DNA from: Rhodohalobacter mucosus
GTDB taxonomy: Bacteria; Bacteroidota; Rhodothermia; Balneolales; Balneolaceae
Direction of reading: 5' to 3'
Assembly (NCBI RefSeq): GCF_003150675.1
Contig: NZ_QGGB01000003.1
Coordinates: forward strand, 248,001 to 312,000
Length of the DNA stretch: 64,000 nucleotides
Positions 8,621 through 17,617 of the stretch are shown in pieces; positions within the stretch are counted from its first letter, which is position 1, and each line of letters starts with the position of its first letter. The translations under genes and the position numbers were made by a program. The notes beneath the pieces were generated by a model. The model ran no database searches, was not told the origin of the DNA, and worked only from the letters and a program-made list of their open reading frames with translations.

Positions 8621-9958
8621 ATGAAAAATCATCGAATATTCTTTTGGGCAATTACCTCCGCTTTGGGCGGATTCCTGTTCGGCTTCGATACGGCCGTTAT
8701 CTCAGGTGGTGAACAGAATATACAGCTCATGTGGCAACTGAGCGATATCATGACCGGTCAGATGGTAGCCATGGCGCTTTATGGTACAATTATCGGGGCG
8801 ATATTCGGCGGAGTGCCTGCCCAGAAATTCGGCAGGAAATTGTCTCTGATAGGTATTGCAGCACTCTTTCTTGTTTCCGCAGCGGGTTCAGCACTGGCTC
8901 CCGAAATCTATTCGCTGATGTTTTTCCGGTTTATCGGCGGGCTCAGCATCGGGGCTTCCTCCGTGGTTGCACCGATGTACATATCGGAAATTGCCCCCGC
9001 TGAGCAGAGAGGCAAGCTCACTGCGATGTTTCAGTTCAATATCGTGCTCGGCATTCTGATCGCCTATTTCTCCAATTATCTGATTGGCTCCGGAGATGTA
9101 GAATCCTGGCGCTGGATGCTGGGAGTGGAAGTGATACCCGCCACGCTGTTCCTGGTGATGGTATTTACGCTTCCCGAGAGTCCGCGCTGGCTCATCGTTG
9201 CCAAAAACAGGGTGGAAGAAGCACGAAAAACCCTTGCCATCATCAATCCCGACACGGTGGAAGAGTCGGTGCGTTCCATTCGCGAAAGTGATACCCATCC
9301 GGGGAGGGCCGCAAAAATCAGCGAGTTTTTTACAAAGCGATACAGTTTTCCCATTATCCTGGCATTTCTCTTTGCTTTTTTCAACCAGGTGTCCGGCATC
9401 AATGCGATCATTTACTTTGCCCCCAGGATCTTTGACCTGACCGGCATGGGTGCGGACGCGGCCCTGCTCTCCAGCGTTGGAGTTGGGGTAGTCAACCTGG
9501 TTTTTACCATGCTAGGGCTTTTGCTGATTGACAGGTTTGGCAGGCGTTTTCTGATGTATATCGGGTCTTTTGGATATATTATATCGCTGTCGGCGATTTC
9601 CTGGGCCTTTTTTACAGAGACATTTACAGGGCTGCTGGTGCCATCGCTGATCTTTCTCTTTATCGCATCGCACGCCATAGGGCAGGGCGCCGTGATTTGG
9701 GTGTTCATCTCCGAAATCTTCCCCAATGCGGTGCGTTCATTCGGAAATTCGCTTGGCAGCAGCACGCACTGGGTCTTTGCAGCTTTGATTGCGGGTAATT
9801 TTGTCTATATCGAAAGCCTGTTTGGCGGCGGACCCATATTTGCCTTTTTTGCCTTTATGATGTTTCTGCAGCTGCTGTTTGTATGGAAAGTGATGCCGGA
9901 AACAAAAAATGTATCCCTGGAAGAGATGGAGGAGAAGCTGGGGATAAGAAACGGGTGA
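8621..9958 (+). CDS. MFS sugar porter (probable fructose/hexose transporter)
   Basis: A 445-residue twelve-helix transporter of the sugar porter family. Signatures: GFLFGFDTAVISG in helix 1, GRK after helix 2 (AQKFGRKLS), PESPRWL after helix 6, FNQVSGINAIIYFAP in helix 7, DRFGRR between helices 8 and 9, and PETKNVSLEEME at the C-terminus. These residues mark proton-coupled or facilitated monosaccharide uptake. It follows the GH32 gene by 20 bases and is very likely co-transcribed with it. Together they suggest extracellular fructan cleavage followed by fructose import. The substrate is inferred from the neighbour only. Confidence 0.93.
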   Translation: MKNHRIFFWAITSALGGFLFGFDTAVISGGEQNIQLMWQLSDIMTGQMVAMALYGTIIGAIFGGVPAQKFGRKLSLIGIAALFLVSAAGSALAPEIYSLMFFRFIGGLSIGASSVVAPMYISEIAPAEQRGKLTAMFQFNIVLGILIAYFSNYLIGSGDVESWRWMLGVEVIPATLFLVMVFTLPESPRWLIVAKNRVEEARKTLAIINPDTVEESVRSIRESDTHPGRAAKISEFFTKRYSFPIILAFLFAFFNQVSGINAIIYFAPRIFDLTGMGADAALLSSVGVGVVNLVFTMLGLLLIDRFGRRFLMYIGSFGYIISLSAISWAFFTETFTGLLVPSLIFLFIASHAIGQGAVIWVFISEIFPNAVRSFGNSLGSSTHWVFAALIAGNFVYIESLFGGGPIFAFFAFMMFLQLLFVWKVMPETKNVSLEEMEEKLGIRNG

Positions 9959-9992
9959 ACGGGAAAACAGATTAACAGACGAACATCCAACC

Positions 9993-10029
9993 GAGCTCCG
10001 GGCCGTAGGGGATTCTCACAATGTGAAAC
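9993..10029. repeat. 37-base direct repeat, left copy
   Basis: GAGCTCCGGGCCG followed by ATTCTCAC and GTGAAAC matches 10929-10965 with a few substitutions. It contains a short inverted repeat (TCAC/GTGA). The two copies bracket the two large repeat units between them. Confidence 0.7.
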
Positions 10030-10036
10030 AGAATAA

Positions 10037-10466
10037 TCGATCATTCGAACAACCGATCAACTAACCAACCGAACGACCGGCCAGATGAGTAATCAACAGC
10101 TAAACAGCGCATTTTAATGCTGATTGATGAAATGTGATATGCACCCTTAGAAATATAATTTGATGGCACATGGTTTGGACCGCTTAATCCCTGCAGCTTC
10201 CCGTAACGCCAGAGGCGTTAAATATCATTAGCCCGGTGCGAAGCGTCGGGTTGTATGAAGGCCGCAATTTGAACCCCGAGGCGGGATGTTAATCAACGCC
10301 CAGATGCAGCTCGAGGGGCAATTGGCAGCAACGTGCAGAGGCTGGCTCGGATCCCGGAATTGTCTGCAACCTCCGGAATTCATTTTGCAATTTTTCAACG
10401 ATCCAGCCCGGAGGTCGGGCCTTTGGCGCCCTTTGGGCTACCGATCATATGTTCCTCCGGAACATA
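10037..10466. repeat. large intergenic repeat, copy 1 (with period-8 lead-in)
   Basis: About 430 bases closely similar to 10471-10920. It begins with five 8-base units (such as CCGATCAA and CTAACCAA, 10037-10076). It is rich in short palindromes, including TAACGCCAGAGGCGTTA (10204-10220), GCCCGG/TCGGGC, and CCCGAGGCGGG. I recall similar GGCGTTA/AGCCC-type interspersed palindromic elements from other Bacteroidota-group genomes. No transposase is nearby. A short open frame inside (10286-10498) looks spurious because the other copy does not preserve it. Confidence 0.85.
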
Positions 10467-10470
10467 GCAA

Positions 10471-10920
10471 TCGATCAACCGTGCAACCGATCAACTAACC
10501 AACCGAACGACCGGCCAGTTGAGTATTCAACAGCTAAACAGCGTATTTTAATGCTGATTGATGATATGCGATATGCACTCTTAGAAGTATAATTTGATGG
10601 TAGATGGTTTTGACCGCTTAATCCCTGTGGCCTGTAGCTAGATGCCTGCAGCTTCTCGTAACGCCAGAGGCGTTAAATATCATTAGCCCGGTGCGAAGCG
10701 CGACGTTGCATGAAGGCCGCGAATTGAACCCCGAGGCGGGATGTTAATCAACGCCCAGATGCAGGTCGAGGGGTATTTGGCAGCAACGTGCAGGGGCTGA
10801 CACGGATCCGTGAATTGCCTGCAACCTCCGGAATTTATTTTGCGATTTTTCAACGATCCAGCCCGAAGGTCGGGCCTTTGGCGCCCTTTGGGCTACCGAT
10901 CAAATGTTCATCCGCAACAT
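10471..10920. repeat. large intergenic repeat, copy 2
   Basis: This is the second copy of the unit at 10037-10466. The offset between copies is 434 bases at the left end and 455 bases from the TAACGCC palindrome onward (10659-10675). The difference of exactly 21 bases comes from three extra 7-base units at 10624-10651 (CCTGTGG, CCTGTAG, CTAGATG, CCTGCAG, where copy 1 has only the last). The palindrome CACGGATCCGTG is perfect here but degraded in copy 1. No protein-coding signal is seen. Confidence 0.85.
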
Positions 10921-10928
10921 GGAGAACA

Positions 10929-10965
10929 GAGCTCCGGGCCGAAGATGATTCTCACGAAGTGAAAC
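10929..10965. repeat. 37-base direct repeat, right copy
   Basis: This is the match to 9993-10029 (GAGCTCCGGGCCG, then ATTCTCAC, GTGAAAC). With the left copy it frames the duplicated block, as if the whole block arose by duplication or insertion between two copies. Confidence 0.68.
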
Positions 10966-11020
10966 CCAAAAAGCAGATTCGATTGAGCGTCGATTTTCTC
11001 CCCCGATGTTTCTTTTCGAA

Positions 11021-11055
11021 TCACTTTTCATTTCTCACTTTTGCCTTTTGCCTCA
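11021..11055. repeat. period-7 array (five units)
   Basis: Five consecutive 7-base units: TCACTTT, TCATTTC, TCACTTT, TGCCTTT, TGCCTCA. Nearly the same order of units recurs at 13341-13375. It lies between the large repeat block and the end of the DUF2207 gene. Confidence 0.65.
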
Positions 11056-11090
11056 ATTACTGTTGGCACAAACAAACTGAACTCCGTCCG

Positions 11091-12872
11091 TCATCCCGCA
11101 CCGCTCGAGGCGCCGCCGCCGGCTGAACCCATGGATGCACCCGTTCCTCCAACCGACCCGGTATAGCTGGACCCGCCGGTGGCCGCCAATGAAGAAATTG
11201 ATTGCGATATGCTTGCCGGGGATGAAGTTGAACCTGAATAGAGAATTATCCAGGGGAGATACATCGATATCAACGAATCATCTGCAGACTGTAGCAGATT
11301 TTCGATCTGTTTCGGGCTGAGCCCGAATGCTGTGGCATAGATAAAATGCCGGTCGAGCATATCCATTCGGATCGTGCGTTTATCTGCATTTTGGAGTCCT
11401 TTTTTATAGGCTATCCAGCGTTTATACATTGCCTGGCCCTCTTCCGTTCTGCGTTTGATTAAGAATGACATGGGCAGCATCACTCCGGAAACAATAAGTG
11501 CGGCAAGTGCTATATCTGCCTCATAAAATAACAGATAGACAGAGGCCGCCACCAGAATAGCCTGGAGAAAAATATTCAACAAAACACCTTTTGTACTTTC
11601 CTGGTCAATCCAGTTATGGCCGTCATACACTTTACGAATCTCTTTTTTCCAGTCACTGAACCACTTGTTAACTTTAGTCGGGCTTTCACTAAACAGCTTT
11701 TTGATGGTTACAGAACCGAACCGGATTCGGTCATCCACAAAGCGATAGACCATCATTTCCCATTCGGCGAGATCGCGGCTTTTTTCGGGATCCTGTTCTT
11801 TATCTGTCCGTTCAATGAGGAATTCGGAATCTGATGTTGAAAAAATGCCTTTTTTCTCACTTTCTTTTTCTCTGATTTTAAAATACCCTCTCCTTGACAG
11901 ATCAAAAATGGTAGCCAATATATGGCCCTGAGTGGTAATACTGTTGCTCAGGAGCTTTCCGACAAGGGCCGGGGGTGTTTGATCCGGAAGCATCACGGTT
12001 TCTCGTTCACTGATGAAATTGGTTTTAAACCTTTTTCCGTATCGGTTATACAGCAGAACAAAAAAGAGGATACTGAATACGATAATCAATGCCGTTACGG
12101 GCCGTGCTACGGAATTTATCCACTCCTGATATTCCGCACGTTCCCTTAACCTGGATTCGCGTTCCTGTTCCTCTCTGATTACATTTGCAAGAGTCAGTTC
12201 CGGTTCATTCAATCTCACATTACCGTCATCAAACAGTACACGCGGAAAAAGGAACCGGAAACGGGCAGACTGATTTCTGGAAATTCTATTTGTGTTGATG
12301 GTTATGAGCCCGTCAGGCGACTTTGTGGTCATATGGTCCGGTTCCAGCCTGTCCCATACATACATGGAATCGGGTGAAACGGGCGAGGGAAGGGAGACCT
12401 CGAGTGTGAAGTTTTCGGTTGACCTGTTGCGCCCGGACGCAAGATAATTCCAGAAAAATTCAACCCACTCTTCCCCGACAATCAGGGCCCCTTTCAGGTC
12501 ATACGATATCGAAAATGTTCTGGATGTGTCCTCGGCTGCATAATGCCACTTGATTATTATTCTGCTGTCAGACTCCGAAACGCTAAAGGTACCTGGCTGC
12601 TCAGAATTGTCATTTCTGTATGACTCAGGCCCTTCAGAAACCCTGATATTTGTAATGGAGTCAAAGCCACTTCTTGAAAAGCGGTGATCTGCCCAGCTGA
12701 ATGACCCCTCAAATACATACGTGAGATGCTCTGTGATTCGTACGGTACCGTCTTCAAGCAAAACGGTTTCTATACGAATTTCCGGAATGCTGTAATCGTT
12801 GGCTTCCGCAGATCGATACAGCAAAACTGAAAATAACATGACCAATGCCGGGAAGAGAATGTATCTCCGCAT
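11091..12872 (-). CDS. DUF2207 domain membrane protein
   Basis: A 593-residue envelope protein of the DUF2207 family, whose function is unknown. It has an N-terminal signal peptide (ILFPALVMLFSVLL, cleaved after ...SAEAN). An extracytoplasmic DUF2207 beta domain covers about 28-240 (ETVLLEDGTVRITEHLTYVFEGSF). A membrane helix lies near 257-275 (ALIIVFSILFFVLLY). A cytoplasmic region contains a LPDQTPPALVGKLL phrase typical of the family, and two further membrane helices lie near 430-475. The C-terminal 35 residues are almost all Gly, Ser, Thr and Ala, a low-complexity tail common in this family. It is a single gene with no partner on its strand. Confidence 0.85.
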   Translation of the reverse strand: MRRYILFPALVMLFSVLLYRSAEANDYSIPEIRIETVLLEDGTVRITEHLTYVFEGSFSWADHRFSRSGFDSITNIRVSEGPESYRNDNSEQPGTFSVSESDSRIIIKWHYAAEDTSRTFSISYDLKGALIVGEEWVEFFWNYLASGRNRSTENFTLEVSLPSPVSPDSMYVWDRLEPDHMTTKSPDGLITINTNRISRNQSARFRFLFPRVLFDDGNVRLNEPELTLANVIREEQERESRLRERAEYQEWINSVARPVTALIIVFSILFFVLLYNRYGKRFKTNFISERETVMLPDQTPPALVGKLLSNSITTQGHILATIFDLSRRGYFKIREKESEKKGIFSTSDSEFLIERTDKEQDPEKSRDLAEWEMMVYRFVDDRIRFGSVTIKKLFSESPTKVNKWFSDWKKEIRKVYDGHNWIDQESTKGVLLNIFLQAILVAASVYLLFYEADIALAALIVSGVMLPMSFLIKRRTEEGQAMYKRWIAYKKGLQNADKRTIRMDMLDRHFIYATAFGLSPKQIENLLQSADDSLISMYLPWIILYSGSTSSPASISQSISSLAATGGSSYTGSVGGTGASMGSAGGGASSGAG

Positions 12873-13466
12873 AATGTTAAAAATATTTGGGTTCCAACTA
12901 CATCTCTTAAGTGTACGAGAGAATCTGGAAAAAGATATAAGAAATTAAATCATGATGTTAATGAAATCGAATCGAATGGATGTTTCACTGAATCTACTAT
13001 GAATGGGATTCATCTGATAAGATCAATGGAGGTTATTAAGCGGGATTACATCAGGAATATCAGCCCTCAGTGTACAGATACGGGTAATGGCATGTATACG
13101 CTTTAAACAGAGCTCGTCAACTTGTCAGAAGAACCTAGACTCGGGACGCTGCAGACCGGAATTCTTACTGAAAACAAACCAGACATCCGGCTGTATGAAA
13201 TAGGAGGGTCCGAGGTGGGCTAGTGCGAAAAACCACTCAACTTTCCTAATAGATCCGGTTTTTTCTGATGTGTGATTGAAGATTAGGGAATAGTGATCTC
13301 TGAGGAAAGCACAACTTTGCAGCCTTCATGAAGAGTGTTTTCACTTTTCACTTTTCATTTTTGCCTTTTGATTTCCGCCTGGAACTGCTACACTATAGCC
13401 CTGACCTACTGAACCTTGTACCCCTGTATCATAACTGAATTGTTGGTTCGGGTTTTAAAAAACGGA
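12873..13466. other. intergenic region without recognisable gene
   Basis: Nearly 600 bases between two minus-strand genes. I see no open frame with coding character, tRNA or clear terminator. The only structured element is the period-7 array at 13341-13375. Any promoter for the DUF2207 gene would lie at its left side. Confidence 0.6.
13341..13375. repeat. period-7 array (five units)
   Basis: Five 7-base units: TCACTTT, TCACTTT, TCATTTT, TGCCTTT, TGATTTC. The sequence and order of units almost match 11021-11055, 2.3 kb away on the other side of a gene. This points to copying of the array or a common source. Confidence 0.65.
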
Positions 13467-14678
13467 TCAGTCCAAAGCTTCCAGAATGGCGCTGCCCGGC
13501 CGATAGATTTGCCCATTGAAAGCACACAGATAGAGCTCATTGTTCTGATCGGTTCCGAATGATGATATGTTGAGGCTCGTGTCAATGAGTTCTGTATTCA
13601 CAGGGTTGGCGGGATCTGAGGCATCCAGAGCCCAGATTCGACCGGATACAAAATCACCGTAAATATACAACCCTTCCAGGCCTGGCCACTTGTCACCGCG
13701 ATAAACATATCCTCCGGTAACGGATCGATCACCTGAGGTGTGGCTGTATTCAAAAAGGGGCAGTTCCAAACCGGTTTTGTCGCACGAGTCTCCGGAGGGA
13801 TAGCACGCCGAGCCTTCCAGAATATTCCAGCCGTAGTTTTTTCCGTTTTCAATGATGTATATCGACTCGCGGCTGTTCTGGCCCACGTCAGCAGCCCACA
13901 ATTCACCGGTATCAGCATCAAAGCTGAACCGCCAAGGATTGCGTAAACCCCACGCATAAATTTCTTCCCTGTAACCCTGATCATTATTTATGAAGGGATT
14001 ATCGGATGGAATCCCGTATTCATTCCCGTTTTGCGGATTATCCACATCAATTCTCAGCAAGGCACCCAGCAGTGTCGACCGGTCCTGTCCATTGTTTTCC
14101 GGGTCGCCGCCGGATCCGCCGTCACCGGATGAGATATAAAGATACCCGTCAGGTCCGAACTCCAGATGTCCGCCATTATGATTGCTAAAGGGTTGTTCGT
14201 ATGTAAGGAGTATCAATTCTGAATCCGGATTTGCCTGATTTGGATCGCCGGAGGAAACAGAAAACCTGGATATTACGGTCCGATCGGGCCCTGATGCGGT
14301 GTAATTGACATAAAAATAGCCGTTGGATTCAAAATCCGGATGGAATGCCAGGCCCAGCAGGCCCTGTTCATTTCCGGAGTCATTCACACGGCTTTCCAGA
14401 TTCAAAAAGGTTGATCGCTGTTCGGTATCCGGATCATTTTCAAAAACGGATATCACGCCCCGCTGCTCAACAACAAAAAGGCGGTTGGTTTGATCACCCG
14501 GGTGGAGAATGCGCAGGGGCCGGTCGAAACTCAGATTTGGAAAAGCAGGCACAATGGCCTCTTCAGAATCATCACCGTTGTCAGGAGGGTCGTTGGTGTT
14601 ATCGGAATCCGTCATGGATTCGGTTCCGCACGCCGCAAAAAACAGGAGGGAGATAAACAAATAGAATATTTTTTTCAT
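13467..14678 (-). CDS. PQQ-dependent sugar dehydrogenase-like lipoprotein (GSDH family)
   Basis: A 403-residue six-bladed propeller of the soluble glucose/sorbosone dehydrogenase family. A lipobox (LFFAAC, Cys17) precedes a Ser/Asp-rich linker, so it should be an envelope lipoprotein. Family phrases are clear: NEQGLLGLAFHPDF (with the conserved His), NHNGGHLEFGPDGYLYISSGDGG, YAWGLRNPWRFSFD, and ELWAADVGQN. Enzymes of this family oxidise sugars with PQQ, passing electrons to the respiratory chain, although many members have untested substrates. No PQQ synthesis gene lies in this window. Transcription appears monocistronic. Confidence 0.88.
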   Translation of the reverse strand: MKKIFYLFISLLFFAACGTESMTDSDNTNDPPDNGDDSEEAIVPAFPNLSFDRPLRILHPGDQTNRLFVVEQRGVISVFENDPDTEQRSTFLNLESRVNDSGNEQGLLGLAFHPDFESNGYFYVNYTASGPDRTVISRFSVSSGDPNQANPDSELILLTYEQPFSNHNGGHLEFGPDGYLYISSGDGGSGGDPENNGQDRSTLLGALLRIDVDNPQNGNEYGIPSDNPFINNDQGYREEIYAWGLRNPWRFSFDADTGELWAADVGQNSRESIYIIENGKNYGWNILEGSACYPSGDSCDKTGLELPLFEYSHTSGDRSVTGGYVYRGDKWPGLEGLYIYGDFVSGRIWALDASDPANPVNTELIDTSLNISSFGTDQNNELYLCAFNGQIYRPGSAILEALD

Positions 14679-15418
14679 ATCGGTTGGCAGGTTAAAGTTG
14701 GGCTGTCCATTTGGATGAACGGTAAAAATGGATCGGTCGTCTGTCTTTAGTCTGAATTATTCATAATGAGTAAAAAAGTATTTGAATAAAAAGAGTTGAT
14801 TTGGCGACAAACATGCAAATTAACCCTGAAAAACGCAGATTGTTTCTGAAAAAGAGCCAATCCGGTCAAAGGTTAAAACTCTATGATCCAAAAGTTTCCG
14901 GTAGCGGGATCTCTGTTAATTTTGATCTCAGATTATTCATTGCCATTTGCAAATAGAGAGTACACAGTTTCAGGAATGATGCACGAATAGGCAGGCGGGG
15001 TCTTTAATTTGTTCTTATGGGTCGTAACGTAGTACGCACGTATAAAACGAATTATAGCCGGATTCCTATAATATCCACCATTGCGTATGAAATTTATTAT
15101 ACCATTAATAATTCATGGTTTATGGATATATGTGAAAAAATGCATGTTTCCGTTTTCAACTGGTAAAATCCATTTGATTCTGAGCAAATTGATCCGGCCC
15201 GGATCAGTCTGACCCGATTTATAGAAAACGCATAATCTTCATAACTTAAAGCAAGGCAATGGTATGAAGAAAACATCAAATAAACTTCTAAACCCATGGT
15301 ATTGCCTGTGAAATGGTAGTATAGCGATTGTATTAGATAAATCTAATCAATTAACCGGCAGATTATTAATAACATATTCGCACAAAGAGACTATTGGCTA
15401 TTACACAACATTTGCAAA
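14679..15418. other. intergenic region without convincing gene
   Basis: About 740 AT-rich bases between divergent genes. The only open frames are short: 48 codons including the stop, plus strand at 14813-14956, and 66 residues, minus strand at 15097-15297. Neither has a recognisable start context or family. No tRNA, terminator or array was seen. Promoters for both flanking lipoprotein genes should lie at its two ends. Confidence 0.55.
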
Positions 15419-15901
15419 ATGACTACACGGGGCTACATACGTGCCTGTCTCGTTCTGATTACCGTATCTGTTTTTTTAACGGGTTGCAGTCAGAACAACA
15501 ACCAGGATGCATCACTGCGGAAAGCAGGTGGCATTGGTCTGTCAGAATCTTCTCTTGTACTCAATAACCCGGTTATCATTTACCTCAGTGAAGAGGATAT
15601 CCTTACAGAAAATCGTTTTTTACACTCCGTTAACTGGGAGTTGAGACAACCCAGAGATTATTCAGTTGCCAGGGTTACAACCACTGCTTTATCCCAGGCG
15701 CTTTATGTCGATATCTTCTACAGTTGCGGGCAACTTTCGGATAACAAGCGACTGGAGCCTGACGAGGATTTTATTACGGATTATGTCGAGTGGCCCTGTT
15801 CTGATGTTATGGAAACGCGAATGGAAGCCGTAACAGGTGACACAATTGCCGTTTATGAGTTTGAGATCGATATACCTTTCCTGAATACATTAAGTGACTA
15901 G
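15419..15901 (+). CDS. small lipoprotein of unknown function
   Basis: A 160-residue protein with a clear lipoprotein signal (RACLVLITVSVFLTGC, Cys23) and an acidic mature part of about 138 residues. Two cysteines (in FYSCGQ and WPCSDV) could form a disulfide in the periplasm. No known domain was recognised. It lies 75 bases before a second small lipoprotein gene in the same direction, so they may be co-transcribed. The start is the first ATG and gives a normal signal peptide. Confidence 0.68.
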   Translation: MTTRGYIRACLVLITVSVFLTGCSQNNNQDASLRKAGGIGLSESSLVLNNPVIIYLSEEDILTENRFLHSVNWELRQPRDYSVARVTTTALSQALYVDIFYSCGQLSDNKRLEPDEDFITDYVEWPCSDVMETRMEAVTGDTIAVYEFEIDIPFLNTLSD

Positions 15902-15976
15902 TTCCAGCCTTCCCTGAATCCGGCATTTTCAATAGTCCGGTTTCCGACATTCAACCTCAACTCAATAAACAACCCG

Positions 15977-16483
15977 ATGAAGAGTGTTTTTTTCCAAATC
16001 GCGATGGTTTCCTTCCTGGTACTCTTCTTTACAATGTGTACCGATGAACAGCGAACCACCAATGAGCACCGGATAACCTCTTCCGATTCCAATGCTGTTG
16101 CATACGACAGCAGCCTTGCCGCCAGGTTGGGAGCTGATGACTATGGTATGAGACGTTACGTAATGGCATTCCTGAAAGCAGGTCCAAACCGATCGCAGGA
16201 CCCTGAAGAAGCTGCGGAACTGCAGCGTGCACACCTCGATAATATCGCCAGGCTTGCTGAAGATGGGAGTTTGATTGTTGCGGGACCGTTTCTGGATGAT
16301 TCAGAGATCAGGGGTATATACATTTTTGCTGTTGAAACAGTTGATGAAGCAAGAAAACTGTCTGAAACAGATCCGGCAATACAGGCGGGAAGCCTGGAGC
16401 TGGAACTTCATCCCTGGTACGGTAGCGCAGCCCTGATGCAGCTGGGTGAGGTTCATAAACGAATCAGCAAGGAAGCCCCTTAA
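15977..16483 (+). CDS. YciI-like domain lipoprotein
   Basis: A 168-residue protein with an N-terminal signal (FFQIAMVSFLVLFFTMC) that can be read as a lipobox with Cys21, followed by a YCII-family ferredoxin-like domain (about 55-155). Family phrases: YVMAFLKAGPNR, HLDNIARLAEDGSLIVAGPF, GIYIFAVETVDEARKL, DPAIQAGSLELELHPW. YciI-like proteins are small dimers with a conserved His/Asp pair, of mostly unknown function. An exported version is less common than the cytoplasmic one. It is convergent with the adenosine deaminase gene, 11 bases apart. Confidence 0.75.
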   Translation: MKSVFFQIAMVSFLVLFFTMCTDEQRTTNEHRITSSDSNAVAYDSSLAARLGADDYGMRRYVMAFLKAGPNRSQDPEEAAELQRAHLDNIARLAEDGSLIVAGPFLDDSEIRGIYIFAVETVDEARKLSETDPAIQAGSLELELHPWYGSAALMQLGEVHKRISKEAP

Positions 16484-16494
16484 ATTGCCGTCTC

Positions 16495-17487
16495 TCAGCC
16501 GTCATAGGCTTGAATCAACCGATTTCTGATTGATTTCTTTACTTCATCGGGTGCAAAAGCGTGTCGTATTGCTTCCAGGTTACACCTTTTAAAATGCTCA
16601 ATTTGCCAATTGAAATGCATTTCAAGCTTTTGGTACTCTTCTGCCAGGGTTACATCCGATAATGTACGGCCATCCGTGTTGATACTCATCGATATCCCAT
16701 GATGGTATATTTTATCAATGTTGTGGTTGCGGATATCGGAAAACACATTTGTCTTGATATTGCTGGTGGGACACACCTCGAGGTGAATGTCTTTGTCAAC
16801 AAGCCTTTTTACAAGGGTTTTCTCTTCAAGGCTTCTTACTCCATGCCCGATTCTGTGCGGCTTCAGCCGGTTAAGCGTTTCCGTTACGCTGCCTGTTCCA
16901 CAGGCTTCGCCGGCATGTGATGTGCAGGGAATCTGATAATCATGAGCCAGCTCAAATGCTTTAACATGGCTATCAATCGGATAACCCGCTTCATCTCCCG
17001 CCATGTCAAATCCGCAAACCCGGGTTTCATCAATAAATTGATGCACCAGTTCGACGGTTTTAACACTCTGCTCTTCTGAGAAATGCCTGAGCGTACAAAG
17101 AATGATGCCGGCTTCAATGCCTGTACTCTGTACACACTCTTCGGTGGCATCCGCCACGGCCTGAACTACTTGTACTGCAGTAAGTCCCTCCCGCAAGTGC
17201 AGCAGGGGGGCAAAACGAATTTCAGCGTATAGTACACGATCCTTTTCAAGCTGAAGGAAAAGGTCCTCAACCACCAGTTTTAGATTTTCTGACGTCTGCA
17301 TCAGCCTGATCGCGCTTTCCGCGCTATTGATATATTCGGTAAGGTCAGCACAGTTTCCTTCAATTTTATACTCTGAATTATATTTCTGACGCGTAGTGCC
17401 CGGTACCAGTGTTTTCACCACGTTGTAACTGAGCGAGCAGTCGAGGTGCAGGTGCAATTCAATTTTTGGGAGTTTGGTATAATCCAT
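16495..17487 (-). CDS. add: adenosine deaminase
   Basis: A 330-residue zinc hydrolase converting adenosine (or deoxyadenosine) to inosine in purine salvage. Motifs run in order: KIELHLHLD (zinc histidines), AGDEAGYP (substrate Gly/Glu region), SHAGEACG (zinc His plus catalytic Glu region), RIGHGV (His), EVCPTSN, and SINTDGR (zinc Asp). The last motif has Gly where animal enzymes have a second Asp, as in other bacterial members that carry Asn there. A close relative such as adenine deaminase cannot be wholly excluded by eye. Confidence 0.88.
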   Translation of the reverse strand: MDYTKLPKIELHLHLDCSLSYNVVKTLVPGTTRQKYNSEYKIEGNCADLTEYINSAESAIRLMQTSENLKLVVEDLFLQLEKDRVLYAEIRFAPLLHLREGLTAVQVVQAVADATEECVQSTGIEAGIILCTLRHFSEEQSVKTVELVHQFIDETRVCGFDMAGDEAGYPIDSHVKAFELAHDYQIPCTSHAGEACGTGSVTETLNRLKPHRIGHGVRSLEEKTLVKRLVDKDIHLEVCPTSNIKTNVFSDIRNHNIDKIYHHGISMSINTDGRTLSDVTLAEEYQKLEMHFNWQIEHFKRCNLEAIRHAFAPDEVKKSIRNRLIQAYDG

Positions 17488-17617
17488 GTATCTGTTCAGA
17501 ATTCTGATGAAGGAAGTTAAGGTATGAAATACGAAAGCAACTTATCAGGTTAGTACATCCGTTCCTGCCCTGTTAAAGCGGGCAGTTGCATACAGCTGCT
17601 AATTTTGCTATATCTTT

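Noticed and set aside
10286-11126. Short open frames inside the two large repeat copies (about 70 and 112 codons)
   Set aside because: They begin at different places in the two copies and are not shared between them. The region is palindrome-rich repeat DNA.
14813-14956. 48-codon plus-strand frame (MQINPEKRRLFLKKSQ start)
   Set aside because: Isolated, with no family or terminator, so not distinguishable from chance.
15097-15297. 66-residue minus-strand frame in the spacer between two lipoprotein genes
   Set aside because: No start context, no domain, and composition like random AT-rich sequence.
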